64,000 bases of DNA. It comes from JAIBAC01 sp046331095 (GTDB lineage: Bacteria > Actinomycetota > Acidimicrobiia > UBA2766). A model generated the notes under the pieces. That model was not told the origin of the DNA. It did no database searches and saw only the letters and a list, made by a program, of their open reading frames with translations. Of this stretch, positions 7,660 through 17,689 are shown in pieces. The DNA lies in assembly GCA_046331095.1 (NCBI GenBank), contig JAXLRM010000004.1, positions 62,001 through 126,000 of the forward strand. The letters run 5' to 3'. Numbering within the stretch: position 1 is the stretch's first letter; the number at the start of each line of letters is the position of its first letter. The position numbers were made by a program, and so were the translations under genes.

Positions 7660-9318
7660 ATGCAGGATGCCGAGGGGACCCGGACAGAGAGTCGTCGAGG
7701 GGCAGCGGGCGGCGTGCTGATGATCCTGGCCGCGGGCCAGTTCGTCATGACGCTCGACAGCTCGGTGATGAACGTGTCGATGGCCACCGTCGCCAACGAC
7801 GTCGGCACGTCGATCACCGGCATCCAGACCGCCATCACCATGTACACGCTCGTGATGGCGTCGCTGATGCTGACCGGCGGCAAGATCGGGTCGATCATCG
7901 GCCGCAAGCGGGCGTTCCTGATCGGCTGCTGTATCTACGCGGCGGGGTCGTTCACCACCGGCATCGCGCAGAACCTGGCGACGCTGCTCTTCGGCTGGTC
8001 GCTGCTGGAGGGCATGGGCGCCGCGTTGATCCTCCCGGCGATCGTGGCGCTCGTGGCAGCCAACTTCGAGCCGGCAGCGAGGCCACGCGCGTACGGGCTC
8101 GTGGCGGCGGCCGGTGCCATCGCGGTGGCGGCAGGCCCGCTCATCGGCGGGCTCGCGACCACGTACGCGTCGTGGCGCTACGTGTTCTTCGGCGAGGTGG
8201 TCATCGTCGCGGTCATCCTCGTGTTGTCCAGGGTGGTCGCCGACGTCGAGGTGACCGACAAGCCCAAGCTCGACCTCGTCGGCACCGTGTTGTCGGTCGT
8301 CGGGCTCGGCATGGCGGTCTACGGCGTGTTGCGCTCGAGCGAATGGGGCTGGGTCACGCCCAAGCCGGGAGGCACCGCGTGGCTCGGCGTGTCCCCGACG
8401 TTCTGGCTGATCCTCGCGGGTGGCGCGGTGATCTGGCTGTTCCTCATGTGGGAGCGGCGCCTCGTACGCCTCGGCAAGGAACCGCTGCTGCGACCGGAGA
8501 TGCTCGCCGTCCCGCAGTTGAGCGGCGGACTGGTGATGTTCTTCTTCCAGTTCCTGTTGCAAGCAGGCGTGTTCTTCATCGTCCCGCTGTTCCTGTCCGT
8601 GGTGCTGGCGTTGAGCGCGATCGAGACGGGTATGCGGATCATGCCGCTGTCGATAGCGCTGCTGATCGGAGCGGTAGGGGTTCCCAAGGTCGCGCCCCAC
8701 GGCTCGCCGCGGCGTCTCGTGCGCATCGGGATCCTGCTCATGCTCGTCGGCATCGTCGTGCTCATGGGCGGCATCGACGTCGACGCCAACGCGGGAGTCG
8801 TCGCGATCCCGATGCTCGCGATCGGGCTCGGCATCGGGTTCCTGGCGTCCCAGCTCGGCGCGGTCACGGTGTCCGCGGTGCCCACCTCCGAGAGCGGCGA
8901 GGTCGGCGGGCTCCAGAACACCGCCACCAACCTGGGCGCCTCTCTCGGAACCGCGCTGGCCGGCTCGATCATGATCGCCGTCCTCACCGCCTCCCTCATC
9001 ACCGGCATCGAGCACAACCCCGACGTCCCGGATTCGGTCAAGTCCCAGGCATCGGTGCAGCTCGCCTCCGGTGTCCCGTTCGTGTCCGACACGGACCTCG
9101 AGGCCGCCATGGAGGGGGCCGGAGCTCAACAGCACGTCACCGACGCGGTCGTCGAGGAGAACCGCAAAGCCCGCATCGAGGGCCTCGACGCCGGCCTCGC
9201 CGTGCTCGCACTGCTCGCCGTGCTCTCGCTCTTCTTCACGGGGCGGATCCCCACGACACCGATCGGTGACTCCACCGAGGACGACGACGCCGCCGACGAG
9301 TCGATCGAAACCGCCTGA
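7660..9318 (+). CDS. MFS transporter, DHA2 (14-TM) type
   Basis: A 552-residue membrane protein with the DHA2 drug:proton antiporter pattern: helix 1 AGQFVMTLDSSVMNVSM with the family aspartate, GGKIGSIIGRKRAFLIG as motif A, and about 14 hydrophobic segments. After the last helix (AVLALLAVLSLFFTG) there is a short acidic tail (STEDDDAADES). It probably exports a drug-like compound. The last 133 bp, helix plus tail, are present again at 12187-12316 fused to another gene. ATG 7660 is the first good start, since the upstream in-frame region is not protein-like. Confidence 0.92.
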   Translation: MQDAEGTRTESRRGAAGGVLMILAAGQFVMTLDSSVMNVSMATVANDVGTSITGIQTAITMYTLVMASLMLTGGKIGSIIGRKRAFLIGCCIYAAGSFTTGIAQNLATLLFGWSLLEGMGAALILPAIVALVAANFEPAARPRAYGLVAAAGAIAVAAGPLIGGLATTYASWRYVFFGEVVIVAVILVLSRVVADVEVTDKPKLDLVGTVLSVVGLGMAVYGVLRSSEWGWVTPKPGGTAWLGVSPTFWLILAGGAVIWLFLMWERRLVRLGKEPLLRPEMLAVPQLSGGLVMFFFQFLLQAGVFFIVPLFLSVVLALSAIETGMRIMPLSIALLIGAVGVPKVAPHGSPRRLVRIGILLMLVGIVVLMGGIDVDANAGVVAIPMLAIGLGIGFLASQLGAVTVSAVPTSESGEVGGLQNTATNLGASLGTALAGSIMIAVLTASLITGIEHNPDVPDSVKSQASVQLASGVPFVSDTDLEAAMEGAGAQQHVTDAVVEENRKARIEGLDAGLAVLALLAVLSLFFTGRIPTTPIGDSTEDDDAADESIETA

Positions 9319-9341
9319 GCGGCCACGGAGGCACCTGCGGT

Positions 9342-10112
9342 TCAGCGAGTGGAGTGCCGGGCGGCGACGCCGCGCAGGTCGCCGTCCGCGTCGAACCACG
9401 CCTCGACGGGCCCGAAGCCGCCCGCCGCGAGCGCCGCTGCGAGCACACGATCCTGGCTGCCGCCGACCTCGGTTAGGAGCCACCCGCCGTGGCGCAGGAC
9501 CCGCGCCGCGGACTCGACGACGCGCCGCACCACGTCGAGGCCGTCCGCGCCGCCGTCGAGGCCGAGCGGGGGCTCGTGATCCCTGACGTCGGAGGGCAAC
9601 AACGCGAGGTCCGGCGTCGGCACGTAGGGCGCCACCGCGGTGACGACGTCGAAGGCGTCCGAGCCGAGGGGCCGGCCGAGATCGCCGACGACGACCGGCA
9701 CACCGTTGCTGCGGGCACAGGCGGCAGCACGTGTGCTCGCGTCGACGCCGACGACCGACGCCGTGGTCACGGCCGCCATGAGGTGGACAGCGACGGCACC
9801 GGAACCCGTGCAGAGATCCGCCGCCCGCGGTCGGTTCCCGCACGCCGCCAGGAGCGCGGCTGCCCGACGGGCGAGGTCCTCGCTCTGGGGGCGTGGTACG
9901 TACACCCCCGGGTGGACGCGGACGGTGTGGCCGCAGAACCGTGTCGTGCCGGTGATCCAGGCGAGGGGCTCACCGCGCTCGCGGCGGGAGACGAGTGCCT
10001 CGAGCACCGTGTCGTCGCGGGTGGCCGACGTCAGCGCGACCGCCTCTGCACGTGCGGCGACACAGCCCGCGGCGGCCAGCCGCGCCGCGACGAGGTCGAG
10101 GGTGAGCCTCAT
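9342..10112 (-). CDS. PrmC/HemK-related putative N5-glutamine methyltransferase
   Basis: A 256-residue SAM methyltransferase resembling the PrmC-related subgroup of unknown substrate. It has GVYVPRPQSEDLA, where PrmC has its RxETE-type segment, and the SAM loop ADLCTGSGAVAVHL. The catalytic NPPY motif of PrmC reads VAPY (ALVxAPYVPT context, TAVAPYVPT). The Asn that holds the glutamine amide is thus replaced by Val-Ala, so activity on release factors is doubtful. ATG 10112. Convergent with the MFS gene. It is probably not the housekeeping prmC, which normally follows prfA. Confidence 0.8.
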   Translation of the reverse strand: MRLTLDLVAARLAAAGCVAARAEAVALTSATRDDTVLEALVSRRERGEPLAWITGTTRFCGHTVRVHPGVYVPRPQSEDLARRAAALLAACGNRPRAADLCTGSGAVAVHLMAAVTTASVVGVDASTRAAACARSNGVPVVVGDLGRPLGSDAFDVVTAVAPYVPTPDLALLPSDVRDHEPPLGLDGGADGLDVVRRVVESAARVLRHGGWLLTEVGGSQDRVLAAALAAGGFGPVEAWFDADGDLRGVAARHSTR

Positions 10113-10227
10113 CGTCGCGGCAACTCGGCGTCCACGGTGCCATCTTAGGAACCGACCCCCCCGGGCAGGACCCGGACGGCGCGGCGTGGCACAATCGCCG
10201 TCCGCCGTCATACGGAGCCGCCGCGAT

Positions 10228-10276
10228 CGCTCGACCCTCACCGGCGAGTACCTGGCCGCTTACGTCGGCGCCTGAG
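10228..10276 (+). repeat. 49-bp exact copy of the 3' end of the UvrA-like gene
   Basis: This stretch is identical to 16246-16294, which encodes the last residues STLTGEYLAAYVGA plus the stop of the UvrA-like gene. Weaker similarity continues for about 15 bp after it. Upstream (10113-10227) the homology stops and no start codon or body of a uvrA gene is present. It is best read as the stump of a deleted paralogue or a small duplication. The surrounding 10113-10319 gap holds no other gene. Confidence 0.85.
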
Positions 10277-10319
10277 CGACGAGTGCTCTAGTGGTGGGGG
10301 TGGCCGTGGTGGTGCTGCG

Positions 10320-11297
10320 TCAGCGCAGCAGCGACGGTGGCCGGGAGCGGAGGATCTTCTCGGCGTTGCCGCAGATGCGCTCCATGACCTCGGCCGCGGG
10401 CCGGATCGCGTCGACCAACCCCGCTGCCGACCCGTACGGAAGATGGTCGGTTTCAGGGTCGGGGTTCTCGGTGGCGTAGGCGTGGTCTGCGGCAACCCGC
10501 CCGCGCTGGTTGCGCAGCTCGTCCTCGCGCCCGTCCCAGGTGTCGCTGAAGCGGTTGCGGTGGACCCGCTCGCCGATCGACTCGGGCCACGGCAGCCCAC
10601 CGAGCACGTCCCAAGCTTTGGTGAAGACGGTGTCAGTGCCGTCGGAGCCGACGATGAGGTCCTTGAAGACGTCATGGATCTCCACCAGTTCGGGGGTGGC
10701 CATGAACGCTGTGCCGACGAGCGCACCGTCGGCGCCCGCGACGAGCGCGGCCGCCATGGTTGGCCCGTCGGCTATGCCCCCTGCTGCCAGTAGCGGCACG
10801 TCAGGGTGGCGCGTAGCCACCGCTGACAGGAACGGGAACAGAGCCATGTGGCCGGTGTGGCCCCCGGCTTCGTTGCCCTGGACCACGAGGACGTCGGCGC
10901 CGGCTTCGACAGCGAGGTCCGCGTCGGCCAGGGCCTGGACCTGGCAGATCGTGTGCGCCCCGGCCTCGGCGGCTCGTTCGATCCACGGCCTCGGGTCGCT
11001 GAAGGAGAACATGACCACCGGCGCGCCGGCGGCGAGAGCCGTGTCGAACAGCGGGGCCGTGAAGTCAAGGAACGGGGTGATGAACCCGATCGCGAACGGG
11101 CGATCGGTGCGAGCACGGACCGTCTCGACCTCGGCTTCGATCCAGCCCGGGCCCTTCAGGGTCATCCCCCCGAACGAACCGAGCCCGCCTGCGGCCGAGA
11201 CGCCACCCGCGATCGTCCCGCCGCTGTGCAGGGCCATCGGCGCCGACATGATCGGGTAGTCCAGCCCGAACATCTCGGTGAAGCGTGTGCTCAGCAT
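10320..11297 (-). CDS. nitronate monooxygenase family protein
   Basis: A 325-residue FMN-dependent TIM-barrel protein of the 2-nitropropane dioxygenase family. Marks are PIMSAPMALHSGG near the N-terminus, VVQGNEAGGHTGH with the family His in the middle, LLAAGGIADGPTM and GADGALVGTAFMATPE for FMN phosphate binding. It oxidises alkyl nitronates or acts as an FMN reductase-like enzyme. ATG 11297 is preferred because GAGGGG lies 8 nt upstream; GTG 11306, overlapping the hemerythrin stop as GTGA, is possible. It forms a two-gene operon with the hemerythrin gene. Confidence 0.87.
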   Translation of the reverse strand: MLSTRFTEMFGLDYPIMSAPMALHSGGTIAGGVSAAGGLGSFGGMTLKGPGWIEAEVETVRARTDRPFAIGFITPFLDFTAPLFDTALAAGAPVVMFSFSDPRPWIERAAEAGAHTICQVQALADADLAVEAGADVLVVQGNEAGGHTGHMALFPFLSAVATRHPDVPLLAAGGIADGPTMAAALVAGADGALVGTAFMATPELVEIHDVFKDLIVGSDGTDTVFTKAWDVLGGLPWPESIGERVHRNRFSDTWDGREDELRNQRGRVAADHAYATENPDPETDHLPYGSAAGLVDAIRPAAEVMERICGNAEKILRSRPPSLLR

Positions 11298-11302
11298 CCA
11301 GC

Positions 11303-11806
11303 TCACCCCTCGTGGTCGTGGTCGTGGTCATGGTCGTGTGTGTGGTTGTGGTCCCGCGTGGCGTCCGATTCCCCGAAGACCGTCTCGACGGCACGATGGG
11401 CGAGCTCGATCTCGTCCCAGTCCTCGGGATCGAGAGCGTGGAACACATGCGGGAACAGGTCGTACTCCTCGTCGTCGATGTGGGTCGCCGGCAGCTTCAG
11501 CGCTGCTGTCACATCGGGGCCCGAGGTGCCGTCCCTGAGCTGGCTGTGCAGCTGGTCGTGCTCGGCGATCAACTGGGAGATCTGGTCGTCCATGACCCCG
11601 AGGTCGAGCACCTTCGGGAAGAGGCCGACCTCTTCCTTGGCGGCGTGGATGTCGAGGAGGGCCGTGAACTCCGCGAACACCGCGGAGGCATCGCTGTGGG
11701 CCGCGATCGCGCCGGCCAGACGGCGGCTGAGAGCTTGGAGCCTGACGTGTTCGGCGGCGAGCTCGGCGGTCGGCCCCGATTCACGGCAGCCGCAGTAGTC
11801 ACACAT
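11303..11806 (-). CDS. hemerythrin-domain protein with Cys-rich head and His/Asp tail
   Basis: A 167-residue four-helix protein. The domain shows diiron-type ligands in AEHVRLQ, LLDIHAAKEEVGLFPKV, LIAEHDQLH and THIDDEEYDLFPHV. It begins MCDYCGCRESGP, a three-cysteine head seen in some actinobacterial hemerythrins, and ends in alternating His and Asp (HNHTHDHDHDHDHE), which should bind divalent metals. A role in O2/NO sensing or iron handling is inferred. It is the upstream partner of the nitronate monooxygenase. ATG 11806 follows TAGACT by 8 nt. Confidence 0.87.
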   Translation of the reverse strand: MCDYCGCRESGPTAELAAEHVRLQALSRRLAGAIAAHSDASAVFAEFTALLDIHAAKEEVGLFPKVLDLGVMDDQISQLIAEHDQLHSQLRDGTSGPDVTAALKLPATHIDDEEYDLFPHVFHALDPEDWDEIELAHRAVETVFGESDATRDHNHTHDHDHDHDHEG

Positions 11807-11814
11807 GGCCGCTG

Positions 11815-11820
11815 AGTCTA
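11815..11820 (-). promoter_or_regulatory. -10 box of leaderless hemerythrin mRNA
   Basis: TAGACT on the minus strand ends 8 nt before ATG 11806 and no ribosome site is present. Confidence 0.45.
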
Positions 11821-11953
11821 AGCACCCCCTCGGACGCGGCTCCTGGGGCCGCTCCGACGCCCCGGCTCCGGTCGCCACCAAGGCGGAGCCTCCGCCGAGG
11901 TGGGCGGTACGGTTGAGGGGTCGAAGGGAACCCCGGGGACGAAGGAGCACGCG

Positions 11954-12310
11954 ATGGCCGACGAGCAGCGCATGGACATCCACGAGGTCGAGCCGGGGGC
12001 TCGCAGGGCCGTTCTCCACCTCAACGCGTATGCCGGCGAAGGCGGCCTCGGCGCGGGCCTGCTCGCCCTCGTCGACATCCGGGCATCACAGATCAACCAC
12101 TGCGCCTGGTGCCTCGACATGCACACCGAGGAGGCTCGCCAGGCCGGCATCGAGCAGCGTCAGATCGACCTCGTGGCTGCGTGGCACGGCCTCGCCGTGC
12201 TCGCACTGCTCGCCGTGGTCTCGCTCTTCTTCACCGGGCGGATCCCCACGACACCGATCGGTGACTCCACCGAGGACGACGACGCCGCCGACGCCGCCGA
12301 AACCGCCTGA
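11954..12310 (+). CDS. chimeric protein: AhpD-like N-terminus fused to MFS exporter tail
   Basis: The 118-residue frame starts at ATG 11954 with GAAGGAG 7 nt upstream. Residues 1-77 are a carboxymuconolactone decarboxylase/AhpD-type fragment with the redox motif CAWCLDMHTEEAR, the usual CxxC followed by xxxH. At AAWHG the normal family sequence stops. The frame continues as GLAVLALLAVVSLFFTG plus an acidic tail, which is the last helix and tail of the MFS exporter at 9192-9318. The AhpD core is missing its last helices. It is either a decaying pseudogene or an accidental membrane-anchored redox peptide. Confidence 0.75.
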   Translation: MADEQRMDIHEVEPGARRAVLHLNAYAGEGGLGAGLLALVDIRASQINHCAWCLDMHTEEARQAGIEQRQIDLVAAWHGLAVLALLAVVSLFFTGRIPTTPIGDSTEDDDAADAAETA

Positions 12311-12316
12311 GCGGCC
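12187..12316 (+). repeat. diverged second copy of the MFS 3' end
   Basis: About 130 bp matching 9192-9324 with two substitutions in the first 100 bp (one synonymous, one Leu to Val), an in-frame 3-nt deletion and a few changes near the stop. The two copies also share about 9 bp after the stop. Frame-preserving divergence suggests a paralogous exporter gene whose body was deleted. Confidence 0.8.
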
Positions 12317-12512
12317 GCACACTGGAGCCGTGTTTCAGCTCGTCGGCGTCGCAGAGCATGCGGCCCACCAACCGCAGGCGCGTCGCCCTCGAGCGTGTCC
12401 GTGCCCCCGAGTGATGCACGACCGCCTCAATGCCGGCGCCCGTATCCTCGACGACGCCGTGTGCCCCGGCGGGCAACAGGGCATGGCCCTCGGTCGTGGG
12501 GTGAGCGCGCAA

Positions 12513-12548
12513 TAGGGGAGGGCGCTTCCGCGGAAGCGCCCTCCCCTA
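12513..12548 (-). terminator. 36-bp perfect palindrome, terminator of the CHAP-like gene
   Basis: The whole 36 bp is its own reverse complement, with left arm TAGGGGAGGGCGCTTCCG. It begins 17 nt after the CHAP-like stop on the minus strand. There is little T-tract, as is common in high-GC actinobacteria. Read from the other strand it would also terminate the chimeric AhpD/MFS gene, whose stop is 200 bp upstream. The rest of 12311-12565 shows no convincing gene. Confidence 0.75.
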
Positions 12549-12565
12549 CTGCTTGCGGCCACGGG

Positions 12566-13312
12566 CTATCCCTTCCGTCCCATCTGGAACCAGCCGTTGT
12601 CGGCGTCGGCGGGTGTGAGGTAGGTGGTGCTGTGTTGGCCGGTTTGGTATCCGGATCCTGCGGTTGCTGAGTGCACTTCGACGCGGCCGGATCCGGTGTC
12701 CTTTGTCTTGACGAAATAGAGGTCGCTTGGTCCAGGCCCCGGAGGAGGAGGAGATCCGACGTTACCGAAGCGCCAGACATACGCGGCCGCTCCCCGAGCT
12801 ACAGCGTAGGAGGCCGGTGCCCAGGAGTGCTCGGATACCTTCTCATCCAGATTCCAGTTGGAATCCCGCACTACGTAGGTGCCCTGGGTCGAAGTCCGGG
12901 CAACGATGATGGCGGTGTGGAGCCCGTTCCATGTTGGATAGTCCGAGTTCCTCTGTGCGGGATTGATTGTCTGGATCAGGTCCCCAGGCTGGCCATCATT
13001 GGTGCCGATGAGAGTGCCACCAGCATTCTGGTAGGCGCCGAAGTACGCTCCGCCAGGTGATCCGTATCCGCCAACCCGAGCAGAGATACCATTGGCGACC
13101 AATACTGAGTTGACGACGTTCTGCGCGAACACTTTGCATTGGCCTTCGCGTGTTCCGATGCCATATGAACGTGCTCGTTCGGCTATTTGTTGCGCGGGGA
13201 AGGCCCACGCCCTCGCCGCGGTACCCTGGATTGCGAAAGTTGCGCCAGCGAAGGCGAATACAAGCAGCAACGACATCAGAATTCGTTGCCGACGCATGAC
13301 GAGCGATCTCAT
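12566..13312 (-). CDS. secreted CHAP/amidase-like protein
   Basis: A 248-residue exported protein with signal peptide (RRQRILMSLLLVFAFAGATFA). The catalytic part resembles a CHAP/NlpC-like cysteine amidase: GTREGQCKVFAQNVVN with the candidate nucleophile Cys, GDLIQTI, LHTAIIVA with the candidate His, and VVRDSNWN. A proline-rich linker (GSPPPPGPGPSD) leads to a short beta C-terminal domain. It may cleave peptidoglycan peptides. The start has GGAG 6 nt upstream. Base composition is visibly lower in GC than the neighbours, and codons such as TTT, ATT and AAT are used, suggesting recent acquisition. Confidence 0.7.
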   Translation of the reverse strand: MRSLVMRRQRILMSLLLVFAFAGATFAIQGTAARAWAFPAQQIAERARSYGIGTREGQCKVFAQNVVNSVLVANGISARVGGYGSPGGAYFGAYQNAGGTLIGTNDGQPGDLIQTINPAQRNSDYPTWNGLHTAIIVARTSTQGTYVVRDSNWNLDEKVSEHSWAPASYAVARGAAAYVWRFGNVGSPPPPGPGPSDLYFVKTKDTGSGRVEVHSATAGSGYQTGQHSTTYLTPADADNGWFQMGRKG

Positions 13313-13694
13313 GACAGGCTCCCATTCTGCCGGTGGGTACCTAAGGGAGCGCCACGCTCCCTTGCGAATGCCGCGACAATCGCGATGGGACGCCGTTTCC
13401 GACGCGAATCGTGCGCTGGAGCCGTGCCTTGCATGTTGTGCCTCCGTGTCTTACGCCATTGACAGGAGGCTGACAGCACATCCTGTCCCGCTGCTGTCCG
13501 AGCGACCGGTCCCGTCGACAGACCTGGCCACCCGCCGTACGCCTTGGACGGATCGGATCGCCTCCCTTATTCCAGGAAAGTCAGATCAGGCTCGCCCAGA
13601 ACGGCGCGGCCATGGGGTCGTGGCATGATCGCCCACGTGACCGTCGAGCCTGCGAAGCGCCCGCGCCGCGAGGCACGTAGCGTGCCCCGTGAAC
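13313..13694. other. low-GC intergenic stretch with a 9-bp-stem hairpin
   Basis: No convincing gene in 382 bp. At 13343-13363 AAGGGAGCG, 3 nt, CGCTCCCTT forms a perfect hairpin about 30 bp upstream of the CHAP-like start codon, which may be a leader structure or operator. Composition matches the CHAP-like gene rather than the rest of the window, so the two may have arrived together. Confidence 0.5.
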
Positions 13695-13847
13695 ATGACG
13701 ATCCATACCAACTTCCTCCCGCGCGACGACCCCGACGCCTCGCTGGCCTTCTACCAGGACACCCTCGGCTTCGAGGTCCGCAACGACGTCGGCAAGGGCA
13801 ACGAGAAGAGCGCCAAGAAGGACTTGGCGGCGCTCCCCGAGGACTGA
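13695..13847 (+). pseudogene. truncated VOC/glyoxalase-fold gene
   Basis: The 50-residue frame begins MTIHTNFLPRDDPDASLAFY and continues QDTLGFEVRNDVGKG. This is the first beta-alpha-beta unit of an actinobacterial glyoxalase/bleomycin-resistance family protein, normally about 130 residues. After it the family sequence is replaced by NEKSAKKDLAALPED and a stop. Most of the fold and metal ligands are gone. It is the third N-terminal or C-terminal gene stump within 4 kb. GTG 13689 is an alternative start. Confidence 0.65.
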
Positions 13848-13908
13848 GCGGGCTGATCAGGTAGACAAGGGCCGCCGCCCACCCGCTCCCGCCGAGGACA
13901 CCACTGCC

Positions 13909-16293
<2,385 letters not shown>

Positions 16294-16305
16294 GTGACGG
16301 GTGCT

Positions 16306-17535
16306 TCAGAGGGGCAGGTCGCCGGTGGCCGTGCGCGTGCTGCCCGTGTCGCTGTAGGCCGCGATCGTGCGCTGGGCGATGCGCATCTGGTGCACCTCGT
16401 CGGCGCCGTCGGCGAAGCGCGCCCAGCGGGCGTGCTGGAACATGTCCGCCAGCGGGATGTCCTTGGAGTAGCCGAGCGCGCCGTGCACCTGGATCGAACG
16501 GTCGACGATCCGGTTCAGCGCGTTCGCGACGAAGTGCTTCGCCATCGAGACCTCCGACTTGAAGTCGAGACCCTTGTCGATCTTGTAGGCCGCGTGCAGC
16601 ACCATGAGCTTGGACTGGTACAGCTCCATCGCCGAGTCGGCGATCATCCACTGGATCCCCTGCTTCTCGGCGAGCAGCGATCCGTGCGCGAAGCGGTTCA
16701 GCGAGCGGTCGACCATCATGTCGAGCGCGACCTCGGCCTGGGCGATCCAGCGCATGCAGTGCGCCAGGCGCGCGGGGCCGAGGCGGAACTGGCCGAGGCG
16801 GTGGCCCTGGCCCCGCTCCCCGAGCATGTTCGCGGCCGGGACGCGCAGGTCCTCGATCACGATCTCGGAGTGGCCCGTGGAGCCGTGCATCGTCTCGATC
16901 TCGCGCACGTCGTGCCAGCCCTCCGCGGGCAGGTCGACGAGGAATCCCGTCGTGGCGGCCCGGGGCTGGTCGGGGGTTTCCTCGGTCCGGGCGATCAGGA
17001 TCGCGAAGCGCGAGCGCCGCGCGCTCGAGATGAACCACTTGTGCCCGTTGATCACCCACTCGTCGCCGTCCTGGTAGGCGTGGGTGCGGATCAGGGTCGG
17101 GTCCGACCCGGCGACCTCGGGCTCGGTCATCGCGAAGCAGCTCATCGCGTGGCCCAGGCACAGCGGCCGCAGGTACTTCTCCTTCTGCTCGTCGGTGGCC
17201 CAGTGCAACAGCGTGTTCATGTTGCCTTCGTCGGGGGCCTGGCAGTTGAGCACCCACGGCCCGAAGTACGACTTCGCCGCCTCGGCCTGGACCATCGCCA
17301 GCTCGGTGTGGGAGAGGCCCATGCCGCCCCACTCCTCGGGCATGTGCGGCAGCCACAGGCCCGCCGCCTTGGCCTGTTCGCGCATCTCGAACAGGATCTG
17401 GAGGTACTTGCCCCGGTCGACGTCCTCACGGTTGCCGATGCGTGACTCGCCGAGCAGCACCGTGCCCTGGATGAAGTCGCGGACCTTCAGCCGCAGATCC
17501 TCGAGCTCGGGTGAGAGTGTGAAGTCGATTGCCAT
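16306..17535 (-). CDS. acyl-CoA dehydrogenase
   Basis: A 409-residue enzyme (MAIDFTLSPELEDLRLKVRD) with FAMTEPEVAGSDPT (family TEPxxxGSD loop), NGHKWFISSA, GPARLAHCMRWIAQAE and a C-terminal GADEVHQMRIAQRTIA. It resembles the ACAD10/11-like and phenylalkyl/long-chain branch rather than the short-chain enzymes at 1-5.7 kb. ATG 17535 is chosen by homology to the family N-terminus. It stands alone on the minus strand, converging on the UvrA-like gene. Confidence 0.9.
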   Translation of the reverse strand: MAIDFTLSPELEDLRLKVRDFIQGTVLLGESRIGNREDVDRGKYLQILFEMREQAKAAGLWLPHMPEEWGGMGLSHTELAMVQAEAAKSYFGPWVLNCQAPDEGNMNTLLHWATDEQKEKYLRPLCLGHAMSCFAMTEPEVAGSDPTLIRTHAYQDGDEWVINGHKWFISSARRSRFAILIARTEETPDQPRAATTGFLVDLPAEGWHDVREIETMHGSTGHSEIVIEDLRVPAANMLGERGQGHRLGQFRLGPARLAHCMRWIAQAEVALDMMVDRSLNRFAHGSLLAEKQGIQWMIADSAMELYQSKLMVLHAAYKIDKGLDFKSEVSMAKHFVANALNRIVDRSIQVHGALGYSKDIPLADMFQHARWARFADGADEVHQMRIAQRTIAAYSDTGSTRTATGDLPL

Positions 17536-17648
17536 GGCGGTGTCCGGGGCGAGGGGGTTCCGGCAGTTCGCGCTCTGCGAACTGGACAAGTGTCCCACAC
17601 GCGTCCCGGCGCCTCCCTCATCGCCCGGGGGATCCGACGAGGTCGACG

Positions 17649-17672
17649 CGGCTCGGGTGCTCGCCCGAGCCG
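17649..17672 (-). terminator. hairpin terminator of the giant secreted-protein gene
   Basis: CGGCTCGGG, a 6-nt loop and CCCGAGCCG form a perfect 9-bp stem 17 nt downstream of the TAG stop at 17690-17692. There is no T-tract. Confidence 0.6.
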
Positions 17673-17689
17673 GTCGCGGGGTTGCGCGG

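Noticed and set aside
7486..9843. 785-codon minus-strand open frame across the MFS gene
   Set aside because: Arg/His/Asp-rich shadow; the MFS helices on the plus strand are unambiguous.
12311..12512. Small plus-strand frame ending GMALGRGVSAQ and its antisense partner
   Set aside because: No recognisable family, no ribosome site and only 60 codons; not supported as a gene.
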